A stretch of DNA of 64,000 nucleotides from Streptomyces sp. yr375 (GTDB lineage: Bacteria > Actinomycetota > Actinomycetes > Streptomycetales > Streptomycetaceae): assembly GCF_900110755.1 (NCBI RefSeq), contig NZ_FOFF01000003.1:62001-126000 (forward strand), given 5' to 3'. The number at the start of each line of letters is the position of its first letter. Position 1 is the first letter of the stretch. Position numbers and translations under genes: made by a program. The notes below the pieces were generated by a model. The model saw only the letters and a program-made list of their open reading frames with translations. It was not told the origin of the DNA and did not search any database. Of this stretch, positions 16,693 through 31,220 are shown in pieces.

Positions 16693-17550
16693 ATGATCGA
16701 AGAAACGGAAACCATCGACGAGTTTCTCGCCCGCCACTCGGCCGACGTGGCGGAGGCGCTCCGCAATGCCGCCGCGGCCGAGATCCTGCCCCGCTTCCGG
16801 CAGCTCGCCACGCACGAGGTCGACCAGAAGAGCGGCCCGCACGACCTGGTGACGGACGCCGACCGCAACGCCGAGCTGTTCCTCACGAAGGCCCTCGGCG
16901 CGCTCCTGCCCGGCTCGGTGGTCGTCGGCGAGGAGGCGGTGCACGCCGACCCGGCGACGTACGAGGCGATACAGGGCGACGCGCCGGTCTGGATAGTCGA
17001 CCCGGTCGACGGGACACGGCAGTTCGTGCACGGCGACGACGGCTTCTGCACCCTGGTCGCGCTCGCCCGGCGCGGCGTCCTGCTCGCGTCCTGGACGTAC
17101 GCCCCGGCCCGTGACCAGATGGCCACGGCCGTCCGCGGCGGCGGCGCGTTCCTGGACGGCGAGCGCCTGTTCGCCGGCCCGCCCGAGCCCGGCCGCGACC
17201 TTACGGTGGCCACGTCCCACCCCGACTACACCACCGACGAGCAGAAGCGCGCCCTGCTGGCGCTGTGGTCGGACGGCGTCGCACCGCGCGCGTGCGGATC
17301 GGCCGGCCTGGAGTATCTCGCCATCGCCCGGGGCGAGTTGGACGCCACGGCCTTCTCCTGGGAGGCCGCCTGGGACCACGCGGCCGGACTGCTCCTGGTC
17401 GAGGAAGCGGGCGGCACCCACCTCACCCTCACCGGCGAGCCGTTCCGCATAACAGGCGGCAACACCCTGCCCTTCACAGCGGCCCGCGACGCGGCAACGG
17501 CCCGCCGGGTGGCGGGACTGCTCGCGGGGGGTGAACCACTGGGGCGCTGA
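16693..17550 (+). CDS. inositol monophosphatase-family phosphatase
   Basis: 285 residues. The lithium-sensitive phosphatase motifs are present: GEE at 79-81, WIVDPVDGTRQF with metal-binding D103 and D106, and WDHAAG with D228. The family acts on inositol phosphates, histidinol phosphate, fructose bisphosphate or PAP. Streptomyces HisN enzymes share the fold, so histidinol-phosphate phosphatase is possible, but no his genes are nearby. The start at 16693 has only a close GGAG (2 bases), so initiation may be weak. Confidence 0.85.
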   Translation: MIEETETIDEFLARHSADVAEALRNAAAAEILPRFRQLATHEVDQKSGPHDLVTDADRNAELFLTKALGALLPGSVVVGEEAVHADPATYEAIQGDAPVWIVDPVDGTRQFVHGDDGFCTLVALARRGVLLASWTYAPARDQMATAVRGGGAFLDGERLFAGPPEPGRDLTVATSHPDYTTDEQKRALLALWSDGVAPRACGSAGLEYLAIARGELDATAFSWEAAWDHAAGLLLVEEAGGTHLTLTGEPFRITGGNTLPFTAARDAATARRVAGLLAGGEPLGR

Positions 17551-18143
17551 GGGACCCTGCGGGGCGGGAGCGGTTCGTGCGGGGCGAGGTCTCCGGGGCG
17601 CCGCGGGTGCGGGGCAGGGCGGGGCGGCTCCTGCGGGCGTGGGGTGCGGGGGACTCTCAGGCTCGCGGGTCACTCGTGATGTCGGGCGGCTTCGGCGGGC
17701 GCGGGCTCGGGGGCGGGTCCGAGCCCGGTGGCGTGGTCGGGTGGCGGTTTCTGTGGCGCGGTGACACGGATTCGGCGGCGTGCGGGGCCCGCTGCTGCGG
17801 GTGCGGGTGCGAGTGCGGGTGCGGGCCGGTGCCCGGGTGCCGTGGTCTGGCGGCGGTTTCCGTGGTGCGGTGGCGCGGATGCGGCGGTGTGCGGGGCCCG
17901 CTCCTGCGGGTGCGGGTCAGCGCCGGGTGCCGTCCCCGCGCGGCGGTTTTTCCGTGGTGCCGCGTCGTGCGGCCCTGGGCGCGTGCGATCGAGGCTCCCA
18001 ACCGGTGCGCGGGCACCCTGACGGTTCGAGGGCACCCCCGACGGTTCGAGGGGACCGTGCCTGCGGTGTTGGTGGGGTAGCGGCATATCCTGAATGCGGG
18101 GGCCGCCGGGCTGCGGAGGTCGCCGGCTGACGAAGGGGTCGAA
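17551..18143. repeat. 593-bp non-coding stretch with imperfect tandem repeats
   Basis: No gene is supported: frames here are low-complexity and lack RBSs. A block beginning GGCGGTTT recurs at 17743, 17852 and 17942 (periods 109 and 90). The first two copies share GTGCGGGGCCCGCT and GCGGGTGCGGGT segments. A perfect 20-base-period tandem follows at 18020-18059, each unit starting GACGGTTCGAGGG. The stretch is strongly G-rich on the plus strand. It separates the phosphatase from the FAD oxidoreductase. Confidence 0.6.
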
Positions 18144-19565
18144 GTGCCGTCGATGCTCGATGCGGTCGTGGTGGGAGCGGGGCCCAACGGGCTGACCGCG
18201 GCGGTGGAGCTGGCCAGACGCGGTTTCTCCGTGGCGCTGTTCGAGGCGCGGGACACCGTGGGCGGCGGAGCCCGCACCGAGGAGCTCACCCTGCCGGGCT
18301 TCCACCACGACCCGTGCGCCGCCGCGCACCCCCTGGGCATCAACTCGCCCGCCTTCCGCGCCCTCCCCCTGGAGCGCTACGGCCTGGAGTGGCTGCACGC
18401 CGAACTGCCCATGGCCCACCCGTTCCTCGACGGCAGCGCCGCCGTGTTGTCCAGGTCGGTCGCCGAGACGGCCGCCTCCTTCGGGCCGCGCGACGCGGGC
18501 GCGTACCGCCGCCTGGTCGAGCCCTTCCTGCCCAAGTGGGACACCCTGGCCCGCGACTTCATGTCGCTGCCGCTGACCGCGCTCCCGCGCGACCCGGTCA
18601 CCCTGGCCCGGTTCGGCCTGGTCGGCCTGCCCCCGTCCGCCTGGCTCACCCGCCGCTTCCGCGACGAGCCCGCCAAGACCCTCTTCGCCGGTCTCGTCGC
18701 CCATGTCATGGCCCCGCTGACCGGCATCGGCACCGGCGCCGTCGGCCTGGTCTTCGCCCTCGCCGCGCACGCGCGCGGCTGGCCGGTGGCCCGCGGCGGC
18801 TCCCAGTCCATCTCGGACGCCCTCGCCGCCTACCTCCGGGATCTCGGCGGCAGCATCCACACCGACTACGAGGTCAAACGCCTCGACGACCTGCCCCCGG
18901 CCCGCGCCTACGTCTTCGACACCTCGCCCACCGCCCTCGCCCGCATCGCAGGCTTCGGCGACTACTACGCGGGCTACAAGTACGGCCCCGGCGTCTTCAA
19001 GATCGACTACGCGCTCGACGGCCCCGTCCCGTGGACCGCGAAGGAGGCCCGCGCCGCCGGCACCGTACAGATCGGCGCGGACAGCGCGGAGATCGGCGCC
19101 GCCCTGCGCGCCGCCTCCCGGGAGGGCCGGGCCCCCGACCGGCCCTTCATGATCACCGTGCAGCCCAGCGTCGTCGACCCCACCCGCGCCCCGGCAGGCA
19201 AGCACGTCTTCTGGGCGTACGGCCATGTCCCCAACGGCTGGACCGGCGACCTCACCGACGCCATGGAACGCCAACTGGAGCGCTTCGCCCCGGGGTTCCG
19301 CGACCGCGTCCTCGCACGAGCCACCGCGGGCCCCGCCGAACTCGTCGCCCGCAACGCCAACTACGTCGGCGGAGACATCGCCGCCGGCGCGACCGCAGGC
19401 CTCCAACTCCTGCTGCGCCCCAAGCTGACCCCGTTCCCGTACGCCACCCCGCACCCGGCCGTCTTCATCTGCTCCTCGGCCACCCCGCCCGGCCCTGGCG
19501 TGCACGGCATGTCGGGCCACAACGCGGCGAAGGCCGTATGGCGGAGGCTGCGGCAGCAGGACTGA
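18144..19565 (+). CDS. FAD-dependent oxidoreductase, phytoene desaturase/PYROXD2-like
   Basis: 473 residues. The N terminus is a dinucleotide-binding fold, [13 protein letters not shown] (8-20) with E34 in LFEARD to hold ADP ribose, followed by GGGARTEE. The C-terminal [14 protein letters not shown] is the matching FAD motif. GTG at 18144 has GAAGGGG upstream; ATG at 18153 is an alternative. No carotenoid genes are nearby, so it is more like the broad PYROXD2 group than a true phytoene desaturase. Substrate unknown. The macro-domain gene follows 95 bases later. Confidence 0.82.
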   Translation: MPSMLDAVVVGAGPNGLTAAVELARRGFSVALFEARDTVGGGARTEELTLPGFHHDPCAAAHPLGINSPAFRALPLERYGLEWLHAELPMAHPFLDGSAAVLSRSVAETAASFGPRDAGAYRRLVEPFLPKWDTLARDFMSLPLTALPRDPVTLARFGLVGLPPSAWLTRRFRDEPAKTLFAGLVAHVMAPLTGIGTGAVGLVFALAAHARGWPVARGGSQSISDALAAYLRDLGGSIHTDYEVKRLDDLPPARAYVFDTSPTALARIAGFGDYYAGYKYGPGVFKIDYALDGPVPWTAKEARAAGTVQIGADSAEIGAALRAASREGRAPDRPFMITVQPSVVDPTRAPAGKHVFWAYGHVPNGWTGDLTDAMERQLERFAPGFRDRVLARATAGPAELVARNANYVGGDIAAGATAGLQLLLRPKLTPFPYATPHPAVFICSSATPPGPGVHGMSGHNAAKAVWRRLRQQD

Positions 19566-19660
19566 CCGGCCCCGGCACCGGCACCGGCCCCGGTCCTGGC
19601 TCCGGCCGCCGCCCGGCCCGCCTTGGCATACCCAGGCTTGACCACGACGTATACAGAGGC

Positions 19661-20194
19661 ATGACCACGAACAAGACCGCGATCACGCTCGTCCAGGGAG
19701 ACATCACCCGGCAGTCCGTGGACGCCATCGTCAACGCGGCCAACTCCTCCCTGCTCGGCGGCGGTGGCGTCGACGGCGCGATCCACCGCCGGGGCGGCCC
19801 CGCGATCCTCGCCGACTGCCGCCGCCTGCGCGCCGGGCACTACGGCAAGGGCCTGGCCACCGGCCGCGCGGTCGCCACGACCGCGGGCGAACTGGACGCA
19901 CGCTGGGTGATCCACACCGTCGGCCCCGTGCACAGCGCGACCGAGGACCGCTCCGCACTGCTGGCCTCCTGCTACCGGGAGTCGCTGCGCGTGGCGGACG
20001 AACTGGGCGCCCGCACCGTCGCCTTCCCTGCGGTCTCCGCCGGCATCTACGGCTGGCCGATGGACGACGCAGCCCGGATCGCCGTGCAGACGGTCCGGGC
20101 CACGGAGACGGACGTCGAGCAGGTCAGGTTCGTCCTCTTCGACGAGCGGGCCTACGAGGCGTTCGCCGGGGAGGTCGCCCGGCAGCCCGAGTGA
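19661..20194 (+). CDS. macro-domain protein, probable ADP-ribosyl hydrolase
   Basis: 177 residues, a single macro domain. The key loops are present: VQGDIT (11-16), IVNAANSSLLGGGGVDGAIHR (NAAN at 25-28) and FPAVSAGIYGWP. This is the MacroD/YmdB type, which removes ADP-ribose from proteins or deacetylates O-acetyl-ADP-ribose in the cytosol. The ATG at 19661 has AGAGG only one base away, so the start is unsure or nearly leaderless. It converges with the M1 peptidase gene across a shared hairpin. Confidence 0.9.
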   Translation: MTTNKTAITLVQGDITRQSVDAIVNAANSSLLGGGGVDGAIHRRGGPAILADCRRLRAGHYGKGLATGRAVATTAGELDARWVIHTVGPVHSATEDRSALLASCYRESLRVADELGARTVAFPAVSAGIYGWPMDDAARIAVQTVRATETDVEQVRFVLFDERAYEAFAGEVARQPE

Positions 20195-20240
20195 ACTGGG
20201 CGCGCCACAACCGCAGTTGGCCGACGTTGACGTTGAACGC

Positions 20241-20275
20241 GGCTGCGGACCGGTGGACTTACCCGGTCCGCAGCC
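20241..20275. terminator. bidirectional hairpin between convergent genes
   Basis: GGCTGCGGACCGG (20241-20253) pairs perfectly with CCGGTCCGCAGCC (20263-20275) across a 9-base loop. It sits between the macro-domain stop (20194) and the M1 peptidase stop (20285), 9 bases from the latter. Confidence 0.75.
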
Positions 20276-20284
20276 GGTGCCGGC

Positions 20285-22162
20285 TCAGCCCTCGATGCGG
20301 TGGGTCGTCCAGAACGACGTCAGGTCCGTGGTCGTGGCGGCCTGCGCCGCCGCCTTGAACTCGGCCGTGGTCGAGACGCCGTACCAGTGCGAAGTGGCGT
20401 AACTCTTCAGCAGGTTGGCCATCGCCGTGTCGCCGATCAGGCGGCGCAGGTCGTGCAGGGCGCACTTGCCGTAGCCGTAGACGACGGTGGAGTACCGGGA
20501 GGAGTGGGCGTCCCAGTAGGCCATCGAGTTGGTGATCTTCTCCGCCGACGAGGACCACGAGACGCTGCTCCAGCAGCCGGAGCCGGTGCTGCCCAGCGCC
20601 AGGTCGGTGGCGTAGTCGGTGAACGACTCGTCCAGCCAAGGGCTGTTGTACTCGTCGTCGCCGACGATCCCGTACCACCACTGGTGGCCGATCTCATGGG
20701 TCAGCGCCGTCGTGCTCACCAGGTCCAGGACGAACCCGGGGTACTCCATGCCGCCGAACCAGAAGTTGTTGTCGATGACGGCGTCCAACTCGCCGTACGG
20801 ATAAGCCCCGAAGCGCGCCGCGTGGGCGTCGACCGCGGTCTTGGCGGTGGTCAGCATCGACTGCGCGTTGGCCGAGCTGATGCCGGAGACGGAGTAGACG
20901 TTGATCGGCGTCCCGGCGGTCGAGGTGCCGGAGATCTTGCTGAACGGGCCCGCCGCCCACGCGAAGTCACGCACCTTCGACGCGGTCGCCGTGGTGATGG
21001 TGCGCCCGCTGGAGCCCGCGGTGTCGACCGAGGCGCCGGTGGCCGGCACCAGCAGGGTGGTCGGGTGGTCGAGCGTCACGTGGAAGTCGGCGGCCAGGGA
21101 GTAGAACGACTCGCCGTTGTTCGTGTACGGGTCCAGGTGCCAGCCCGATCCGTCCTTGACCGCGAGGACCGGCAGCGCGTTGCCGATCATGCTGAACGCG
21201 CCGTCGTAACCGAACCGGTCGGCGCCGCTGGGGACGGTGATCCCCAGGTCGAAGCCGATGGTGGCGCTCTGTCCCTGTGCGAGCGGGGTCGGCAGGGTGA
21301 TCTGGAGGGCCGTGCAGGCGACCGAGAGTGCGCCCGCGGTGCCGCCGGTGACGTTGGTGACCGAGATCGGCATCGCCGAGCAGGTGCCGTGGTAGTTGTC
21401 CCACAGCCGCAGATACACCTCGCTCAGCGCGGTGGCGGAGGCGTTGGTGAAGGTCGCGCTCTCATGACCGGTCCACACCGTGCCGGCCGTGTTGCTGGTG
21501 AGGCTGACGGTGTACGAGGGTGCGACCGGGGTGCGGGTGGAGTCGGCCGGCGGTGCGGTGTCGCCGGAGGTCGCGAGGGCGACGTCGTCGAGGACGAAGC
21601 TCGACTGGAGGCTGGAGTCCTCGGTGCCGGTGAAGGCGAGGCTCACGGTCTGGCCCGCGAAGGCCGACACGTCGAACGACTTCTGGACGTAGCCGGTGTT
21701 CTTGTCGAGGTTCGAGTACGTGGCCAGCGTCGTCGTGCCGATCTTGGCCGTCAGCTTGTCGTACGCGGTGGACGAGGTCGTCTCGGCCGAGTCGATGTGC
21801 AGCCAGAAGGTCAGCGTGGCGGCGGCGCACCCGGACGGGATCGTGACGCTCTGCGACAGCGTGTCGGTGTGCGTGCTGCCGACTCCGTCCAGCCATGCGA
21901 AGGCGGTGCCGCCGTGCGCGGACTGACCGGTGCGGCTGGTGATCACGCTGGTCGAGGACGTCGTCCACGCGGAGGTGCCGCTCTCGAAGTCGCCGCCCGC
22001 GACCACCTGGGCCGGGGTGCAGGCGGCGGCCGCGGCGGTCGCCTTCTCCGCTGCGGCGGCCAGGGGCGCGGCGGCCACGGGTGTGGCGGGGAGCGCGACG
22101 GCGGCCAGCGCGGCGAGGGCGAGTGCGCTCGCGGCGAGGGCCTTGCGGGGGGTGGGTCTCAC
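20285..22162 (-). CDS. secreted M1-family metallopeptidase
   Basis: 625 residues from the GTG at 22162, with AAAGGAG 6 bases upstream. A signal peptide covers about 1-32. Residues 50-200 form a jelly-roll module with repeated Thr/Ser-rich strands, probably a carbohydrate- or wall-binding domain. The M1 catalytic part follows: GGMEYPG (470-476, in place of GAMEN) and HEIGHQWW (H489, E490, H493) with E512 in WLDESF. It should cleave N-terminal residues from peptides outside the cell. The protein lacks the large C-terminal helical domain of PepN, as in short secreted M1 enzymes. Confidence 0.9.
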   Translation of the reverse strand: MRPTPRKALAASALALAALAAVALPATPVAAAPLAAAAEKATAAAAACTPAQVVAGGDFESGTSAWTTSSTSVITSRTGQSAHGGTAFAWLDGVGSTHTDTLSQSVTIPSGCAAATLTFWLHIDSAETTSSTAYDKLTAKIGTTTLATYSNLDKNTGYVQKSFDVSAFAGQTVSLAFTGTEDSSLQSSFVLDDVALATSGDTAPPADSTRTPVAPSYTVSLTSNTAGTVWTGHESATFTNASATALSEVYLRLWDNYHGTCSAMPISVTNVTGGTAGALSVACTALQITLPTPLAQGQSATIGFDLGITVPSGADRFGYDGAFSMIGNALPVLAVKDGSGWHLDPYTNNGESFYSLAADFHVTLDHPTTLLVPATGASVDTAGSSGRTITTATASKVRDFAWAAGPFSKISGTSTAGTPINVYSVSGISSANAQSMLTTAKTAVDAHAARFGAYPYGELDAVIDNNFWFGGMEYPGFVLDLVSTTALTHEIGHQWWYGIVGDDEYNSPWLDESFTDYATDLALGSTGSGCWSSVSWSSSAEKITNSMAYWDAHSSRYSTVVYGYGKCALHDLRRLIGDTAMANLLKSYATSHWYGVSTTAEFKAAAQAATTTDLTSFWTTHRIEG

Positions 22163-22529
22163 ACGTGGCTCCTTTGCGGCGGCCGGGTTTCCGGCCTGCT
22201 CGGTGGCTTTCCCCGACGGCGTGGGTGTGCCGGAGGGCGGCGTGCGACGGCTGCCGGAAGCGTGACAGATTTGACGCGCTCATGCCATCCAGGATTGGCA
22301 AAGAGGCCCGCAAAAGGGGCCCGCAAAAGGGGCCTGAAAAGGGACTCTGCTCCCCTGCGTGCTGCCCGCCGTATGCTCACAGCCGTCCGCTCACACCCGC
22401 CCGCCCTCCGCTGTGCGCCGGGGTTAACTCCCGACGGCCGGTCCGGGAGACACCTGCGTAATGCATGGTTCGTACCGTCACAGAGATCAGGGACCGGAGA
22501 GATCAGGGACCAGAGCGAAAGGGGCGCCC
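22163..22529. other. divergent intergenic region with short tandem repeats
   Basis: This region carries the upstream regions of the M1 peptidase and of the nitrate reductase. GGCCCGCAAAAGG-type units repeat about three times at 22303-22339. A 16-base tandem, AGAGATCAGGGACCRG, occupies 22482-22513 directly before the nitrate reductase RBS. No gene is supported. A lone GTTAAC lies near 22423, but I could not find a full GlnR box. Confidence 0.5.
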
Positions 22530-25500
22530 GTGGCCGCGTTGGACCCGCGGACCGACAGCGCGACCGAGTCGAAGGTGCGCACGGTCTGTTCGTACTGCGG
22601 TGTCGGCTGCGGCATGGTCCTCGACGTGCGCATGGGCCCGGACGGTCGGCGTACGGTCCTGAAGGCGTCCGGCGACAAGGCGCACCCGGCGAACTTCGGC
22701 CGGCTGTGCACCAAGGGCGCGACCACCGCTGACATGCTCGCCGCGCCCGGCCGACTGACCACCGCCCTCGTCCGCCCGGACCGCGGCGCGGAGCCGGAGC
22801 CCGCGCCCGTGGACGTGGCCGTCGCCGAGACGGCGCGGCGGCTGCGGGCGATCGTCGACGAGCACGGCCCCGACGCGGTCGCCCTCTATGTGTCCGGGCA
22901 GATGAGCCTGGAAGCGCAGTATCTGGCGAACAAGCTGGTCAAGGGCTACCTGCGGTCCAACCAGATCGAGTCGAACTCCCGGCTGTGCATGGCGAGCGCC
23001 GGAACCGGTTACAAGCTGTCGCTGGGCGCCGACGGCCCGCCCGGCTCCTACGAGGACCTCGACAAGGCGGACGTCTTCCTCGTCATCGGCTCCAACATGG
23101 CCGACTGCCACCCGATCCTGTTCCTGCGGATGATGGACCGGGTGAAAGCGGGCGCGAAACTGATCGTCGTCGACCCGCGCCGTACCGCCACCGCCGCGAA
23201 GGCCGACCTGTTCCTCCAGGTCAGGCCGGGTACCGACCTCGCCCTCCTGAACGGTCTGCTGCACCTCCTGCACGCGAACGGCCACACCGACCCCGAGTTC
23301 GTCGCCGCGTACACCGAGGGCTGGGAGGCGATGCCGGAGTTCCTCGCCGACTACCCGCCCGCGACCGTCGCTGAGCTCACCGGCATCCCGGAGGCCGACC
23401 TCCGTACGGCCGCCCGGCTGATCGGGGAGGCGGGGGAGTGGACCAGTTGCTGGACCATGGGCCTCAACCAGTCCACGCACGGCACCTGGAACACCAACGC
23501 GCTCATCAACCTCCACCTCGCCACCGGCGCGATCTGCCGACCGGGCAGCGGCCCCTTCTCCCTCACCGGCCAGCCCAACGCCATGGGCGGCCGCGAGATG
23601 GGGTACATGGGTCCGGGGCTGCCGGGCCAGCGTTCCGTCCTCGTCGACGCCGACCGCGCCTTCGTGGAGGAGCTGTGGGGACTGGATCCGGGCACGATCC
23701 GGGCGGACGGCGTCGGCAAGGGCACCGTCGAGATGTTCCGGAAGATGGCCGACGGCGAGATCAAGGCCTGCTGGATCATCTGCACCAACCCGGTCGCCTC
23801 CGTCGCCAACCGCAGGACGGTCATCGAGGGCCTGGAGGCCACCGAGTTCGTCGTCGCCCAGGACGTCTTCGCCGACACCGAGACCAACGCGTACGCCGAC
23901 GTCGTCCTGCCCGGCGCGCTGTGGACCGAGACCGAGGGCGTCCTCATCAACAGCGAGCGCAACCTCACCCTCGCCCGGCCCGCCGCCGACCCGCCCGGCG
24001 AGGCCACCGCCGACTGGCGGCTCATCGCGGCCGTCGCCCGCGCGATGGGCTACGAGGACGGCTTCACCTACGACAGCGCCGAGCAGATCTTCGAGGAGAT
24101 CAAGCGCGCCCACAACCCGGCGACCGGCTACGACCTGCGCGGAGTGACGTACGAACGGCTGCGCGCCACCCCCGTGCAGTGGCCGGCCGCCACCGCCGAC
24201 GGCCCCGACCGCAACCCCATCCGGTACGTGAACGACGACGGCTCGCTCACCTTTCCCACCGCGTCCGGCCGTGCCGTCTTCCACCCGCGCCCGCACGTCC
24301 CGCCCGCCGAGATGCCCGACGACGACTACCCGTTCGTCCTGAACACCGGCCGCCTCCAGCACCAGTGGCACACCCTGACGAAGACCGCGAAGGTGGCCAA
24401 GCTCAACAGGCTCGACCCCGGGCCGTTCGTCGAGGTGCACCCCGAGGACGCCGCCGCGCTCGGCCTCGCCGACGGCGACTCCGTCGAGGTCGCCTCGCGG
24501 CGCGGGCGGGCCGTGCTGCCGGCCGTCGTCACCGACCGGGTCCTGCCCGGCTCCTGCTTCGCGCCGTTCCACTGGAACGACCTGTTCGGCGAGTACCTCA
24601 GCGTCAACGCCGTCACCAGCGACGCCGTCGACCCGCTCTCCTTCCAGCCCGAGCTGAAGGTGTGCGCGGTCTCGCTCACGAAGGTGTCGACCCCGGTGAC
24701 CGTACAGCTCCCGGCCATGGACACCCCGGCCACGCCGCAGACGGCGGCGCCCGTCCTCGTACCGACCGCCGTCCAGCCCGCCGCCTCCGCCGCCGCTGCC
24801 GCCGTGTTCGGCCTGGAGCCCGCCCCGCCGCCGGTGCTGACCGAGCGCGAACGGCGGTACCTGGTCGGTTTCCTCGCCGGTATTCCGGCCGGCGCGCCCG
24901 GCGTCCCCGTCCTGCCGCCGGACGCGCCGTTCAGCCCCGAGCACGCCCTGTGGGTCAACGGCACCCTCGCCGGCATGTACTCCCGCGCCACTGCTGCCGC
25001 CGAGCCCCAGCAGTCCCGGGAGTCCCCGGCGCGCCGGGTCGTGATCCTGTGGGCCTCACAGACCGGCAACGCCGAGGACTTCGCCGCCGCCACCGCCGCC
25101 CGGCTCACCGCGAGCGGCCACCCGGCCTCCCTGATACCCATGGACGACGCCGACCCCGCCGCCCTGCCCGCAGGTGCCGACCTGCTGCTGATCACCAGCA
25201 CCTTCGGCGACGGCGACGCCCCCGACAACGGCGCCGGTTTCTGGGACGGCCTCGACGCGCTGGACACCGGCCGCCTCGAAGGCCGCCGCTACGCCGTCCT
25301 CGCCTTCGGGGACTCCTCGTACGACGACTTCTGCGGCCACGGCCGACGCCTGGACCGCCGCCTGGACGAACTCGGCGCGGTCCGGCTCGCCCCGCGCACC
25401 GACTGCGAACCGGACTACGAGACGGAGGCCGAGGCCTGGCTCGACCAGGTGGTCACCGCCCTGAAGGAAGCCACGGAACACCTCCCCGAGACCCCCGCCG

Positions 25501-26717
25501 ACCCCCCTGGCCCCGGCCTTGCCCCTGCCCACACGCCCCCGGCCCCAGCCACCACCCCCACCACTACGGCGGCCCCCGCCCCTCCCCGCACCAAGCGCCC
25601 CGCCCCCGTCACCGCCCGTCTCACCGGGAACCGGCTGCTCAGCCTGCCGGGTTCCGGGAAGGAGGTCCGGCGCTTCACGTTCGACACCCGCGACAGCGAG
25701 ACCCCGCTCGTCTACGCGGCCGGTGACGCGCTCGGCGTGCGCCCGCTGAACTCCCCGGAGCTGGTGGCGGAGTGGCTGACCGTCACCGGGCTCGACGCGC
25801 TCGCGCCGGTCGTCGTCAACGGGGTCGGCGAGGTCGCCCTCGGCGAGGCACTGCTGCGCCACCTCGACATCACCCGGGTCACCCCGGCCCTGCTCCGCTT
25901 CACCGCCGACCGCACCCGCGACCCGCGCGAGCTGCGCAAGCTGCTGCGCCCCGACAACAAGGACGAGCTGGCGAAGTGGTCCTGGGGCCGCCAAGCAGTC
26001 GACGTGGCTGCCGAGTTCGGCGTCCGCGCCGACGCCCAGGAGTGGGCCGAGCTGTTCGGACGGCTGCAACCGCGCCTGTACTCGATCTCCTCCAGCCCGC
26101 TGACCGACCCCCACCTCGTCTCGCTCACCGTCTCCGTCGTGCGCTACGAGAACCTGGCCGGCCGCCCCCGGCAGGGCGTCTGCTCGCCCTTCCTCGCCGA
26201 CGCCGCACCCGGCACCGAGGTCCCGGTCCATGTGCAGCGCTCCGCGCACTTCCGGCCGCCCGCCGACCCGGCGACCCCGATGGTGATGGTCGGCCCGGGC
26301 ACCGGCGTCGCGCCGTTCGTCGGGTTCCTGGAGGAGCGCCGGGAGCGCGGGCACCGGGCGCCGAACTGGCTGTTCTTCGGCGAGCAGCACCGCGCGACGG
26401 ACCACTACTACGCGGACGAGCTGGCGAGCCTGCGGGCCGACGGCACCCTCGCCCGCCTGGACACCGCCTTCTCCCGCGACCAGCGCGCCAAGGTCTACGT
26501 CCAGGACCGGATCCGCGAGCACGGCTCCCACCTGTGGTCCTGGCTCCAGGACGGCGCCCACTTCTACGTCTGCGGCGACGCCTCCCGGATGGCCAAGGAC
26601 GTCGACCGGGCGCTGCGCGACGTCGCCGTCGTGCACGGCGGCATGAGCGAGGAGGCCGCGGCGGCCCATGTGAAGCAACTCGCCGCCGACAAGCGGTACG
26701 TGCGGGACGTCTACTGA
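22530..26717 (+). CDS. single-chain assimilatory nitrate reductase fused to a CysJ-type flavoprotein
   Basis: 1395 residues from the GTG at 22530 (AAGGGG upstream). Order: an N-terminal 4Fe-4S site (C20, C23, C27, C60); a molybdopterin oxidoreductase body with C153 in SRLCMAS as probable Mo ligand; a MoCo-binding C-terminal domain near 590-720; a Pro/Ala linker; a flavodoxin-like FMN domain from about 835 ([11 protein letters not shown]); a second Pro/Thr-rich linker near 985-1020; a FAD domain from about 1027; and a NAD(P) domain ([15 protein letters not shown] near 1252) ending RDVY. It reduces nitrate to nitrite with NAD(P)H in the cytosol without a separate reductase. No nitrite reductase or nitrate transporter gene is beside it. 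Confidence 0.9.
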   Translation: MAALDPRTDSATESKVRTVCSYCGVGCGMVLDVRMGPDGRRTVLKASGDKAHPANFGRLCTKGATTADMLAAPGRLTTALVRPDRGAEPEPAPVDVAVAETARRLRAIVDEHGPDAVALYVSGQMSLEAQYLANKLVKGYLRSNQIESNSRLCMASAGTGYKLSLGADGPPGSYEDLDKADVFLVIGSNMADCHPILFLRMMDRVKAGAKLIVVDPRRTATAAKADLFLQVRPGTDLALLNGLLHLLHANGHTDPEFVAAYTEGWEAMPEFLADYPPATVAELTGIPEADLRTAARLIGEAGEWTSCWTMGLNQSTHGTWNTNALINLHLATGAICRPGSGPFSLTGQPNAMGGREMGYMGPGLPGQRSVLVDADRAFVEELWGLDPGTIRADGVGKGTVEMFRKMADGEIKACWIICTNPVASVANRRTVIEGLEATEFVVAQDVFADTETNAYADVVLPGALWTETEGVLINSERNLTLARPAADPPGEATADWRLIAAVARAMGYEDGFTYDSAEQIFEEIKRAHNPATGYDLRGVTYERLRATPVQWPAATADGPDRNPIRYVNDDGSLTFPTASGRAVFHPRPHVPPAEMPDDDYPFVLNTGRLQHQWHTLTKTAKVAKLNRLDPGPFVEVHPEDAAALGLADGDSVEVASRRGRAVLPAVVTDRVLPGSCFAPFHWNDLFGEYLSVNAVTSDAVDPLSFQPELKVCAVSLTKVSTPVTVQLPAMDTPATPQTAAPVLVPTAVQPAASAAAAAVFGLEPAPPPVLTERERRYLVGFLAGIPAGAPGVPVLPPDAPFSPEHALWVNGTLAGMYSRATAAAEPQQSRESPARRVVILWASQTGNAEDFAAATAARLTASGHPASLIPMDDADPAALPAGADLLLITSTFGDGDAPDNGAGFWDGLDALDTGRLEGRRYAVLAFGDSSYDDFCGHGRRLDRRLDELGAVRLAPRTDCEPDYETEAEAWLDQVVTALKEATEHLPETPADPPGPGLAPAHTPPAPATTPTTTAAPAPPRTKRPAPVTARLTGNRLLSLPGSGKEVRRFTFDTRDSETPLVYAAGDALGVRPLNSPELVAEWLTVTGLDALAPVVVNGVGEVALGEALLRHLDITRVTPALLRFTADRTRDPRELRKLLRPDNKDELAKWSWGRQAVDVAAEFGVRADAQEWAELFGRLQPRLYSISSSPLTDPHLVSLTVSVVRYENLAGRPRQGVCSPFLADAAPGTEVPVHVQRSAHFRPPADPATPMVMVGPGTGVAPFVGFLEERRERGHRAPNWLFFGEQHRATDHYYADELASLRADGTLARLDTAFSRDQRAKVYVQDRIREHGSHLWSWLQDGAHFYVCGDASRMAKDVDRALRDVAVVHGGMSEEAAAAHVKQLAADKRYVRDVY

Positions 26718-26753
26718 CGGACGTCACCGGAAGAGCCCGTGGGAGCCCTGTGA

Positions 26754-31050
<4,297 letters not shown>

Positions 31051-31220
31051 GCACGCATTCTCCCCGCGGGGCGCGGAACCCGCGCCCGACGGGGCCGCTC
31101 ACCCGAACGGACCGCCGCGCTCGCCGTCGTCGTGCGGCCGGGGTGTGCTGGCATCCACCGGACCGGAACCGGACGGGACGGGGCCGGGTCGGACCGGAGC
31201 CGATGGTGAGGGAGCCCGCG

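Noticed and set aside
17577..18080. Open frames in the repeat-rich gap
   Set aside because: Low-complexity Gly/Arg/Cys products, no RBS and three frames open at once, typical of G-rich repeats.
22400..22529. GlnR box for the nitrate reductase
   Set aside because: Only one half-like GTTAAC was found; the spaced second element is missing.
22503..24944. Long minus-strand open frame opposite the nitrate reductase
   Set aside because: Shadow of a clear coding gene, with no recognisable motif.
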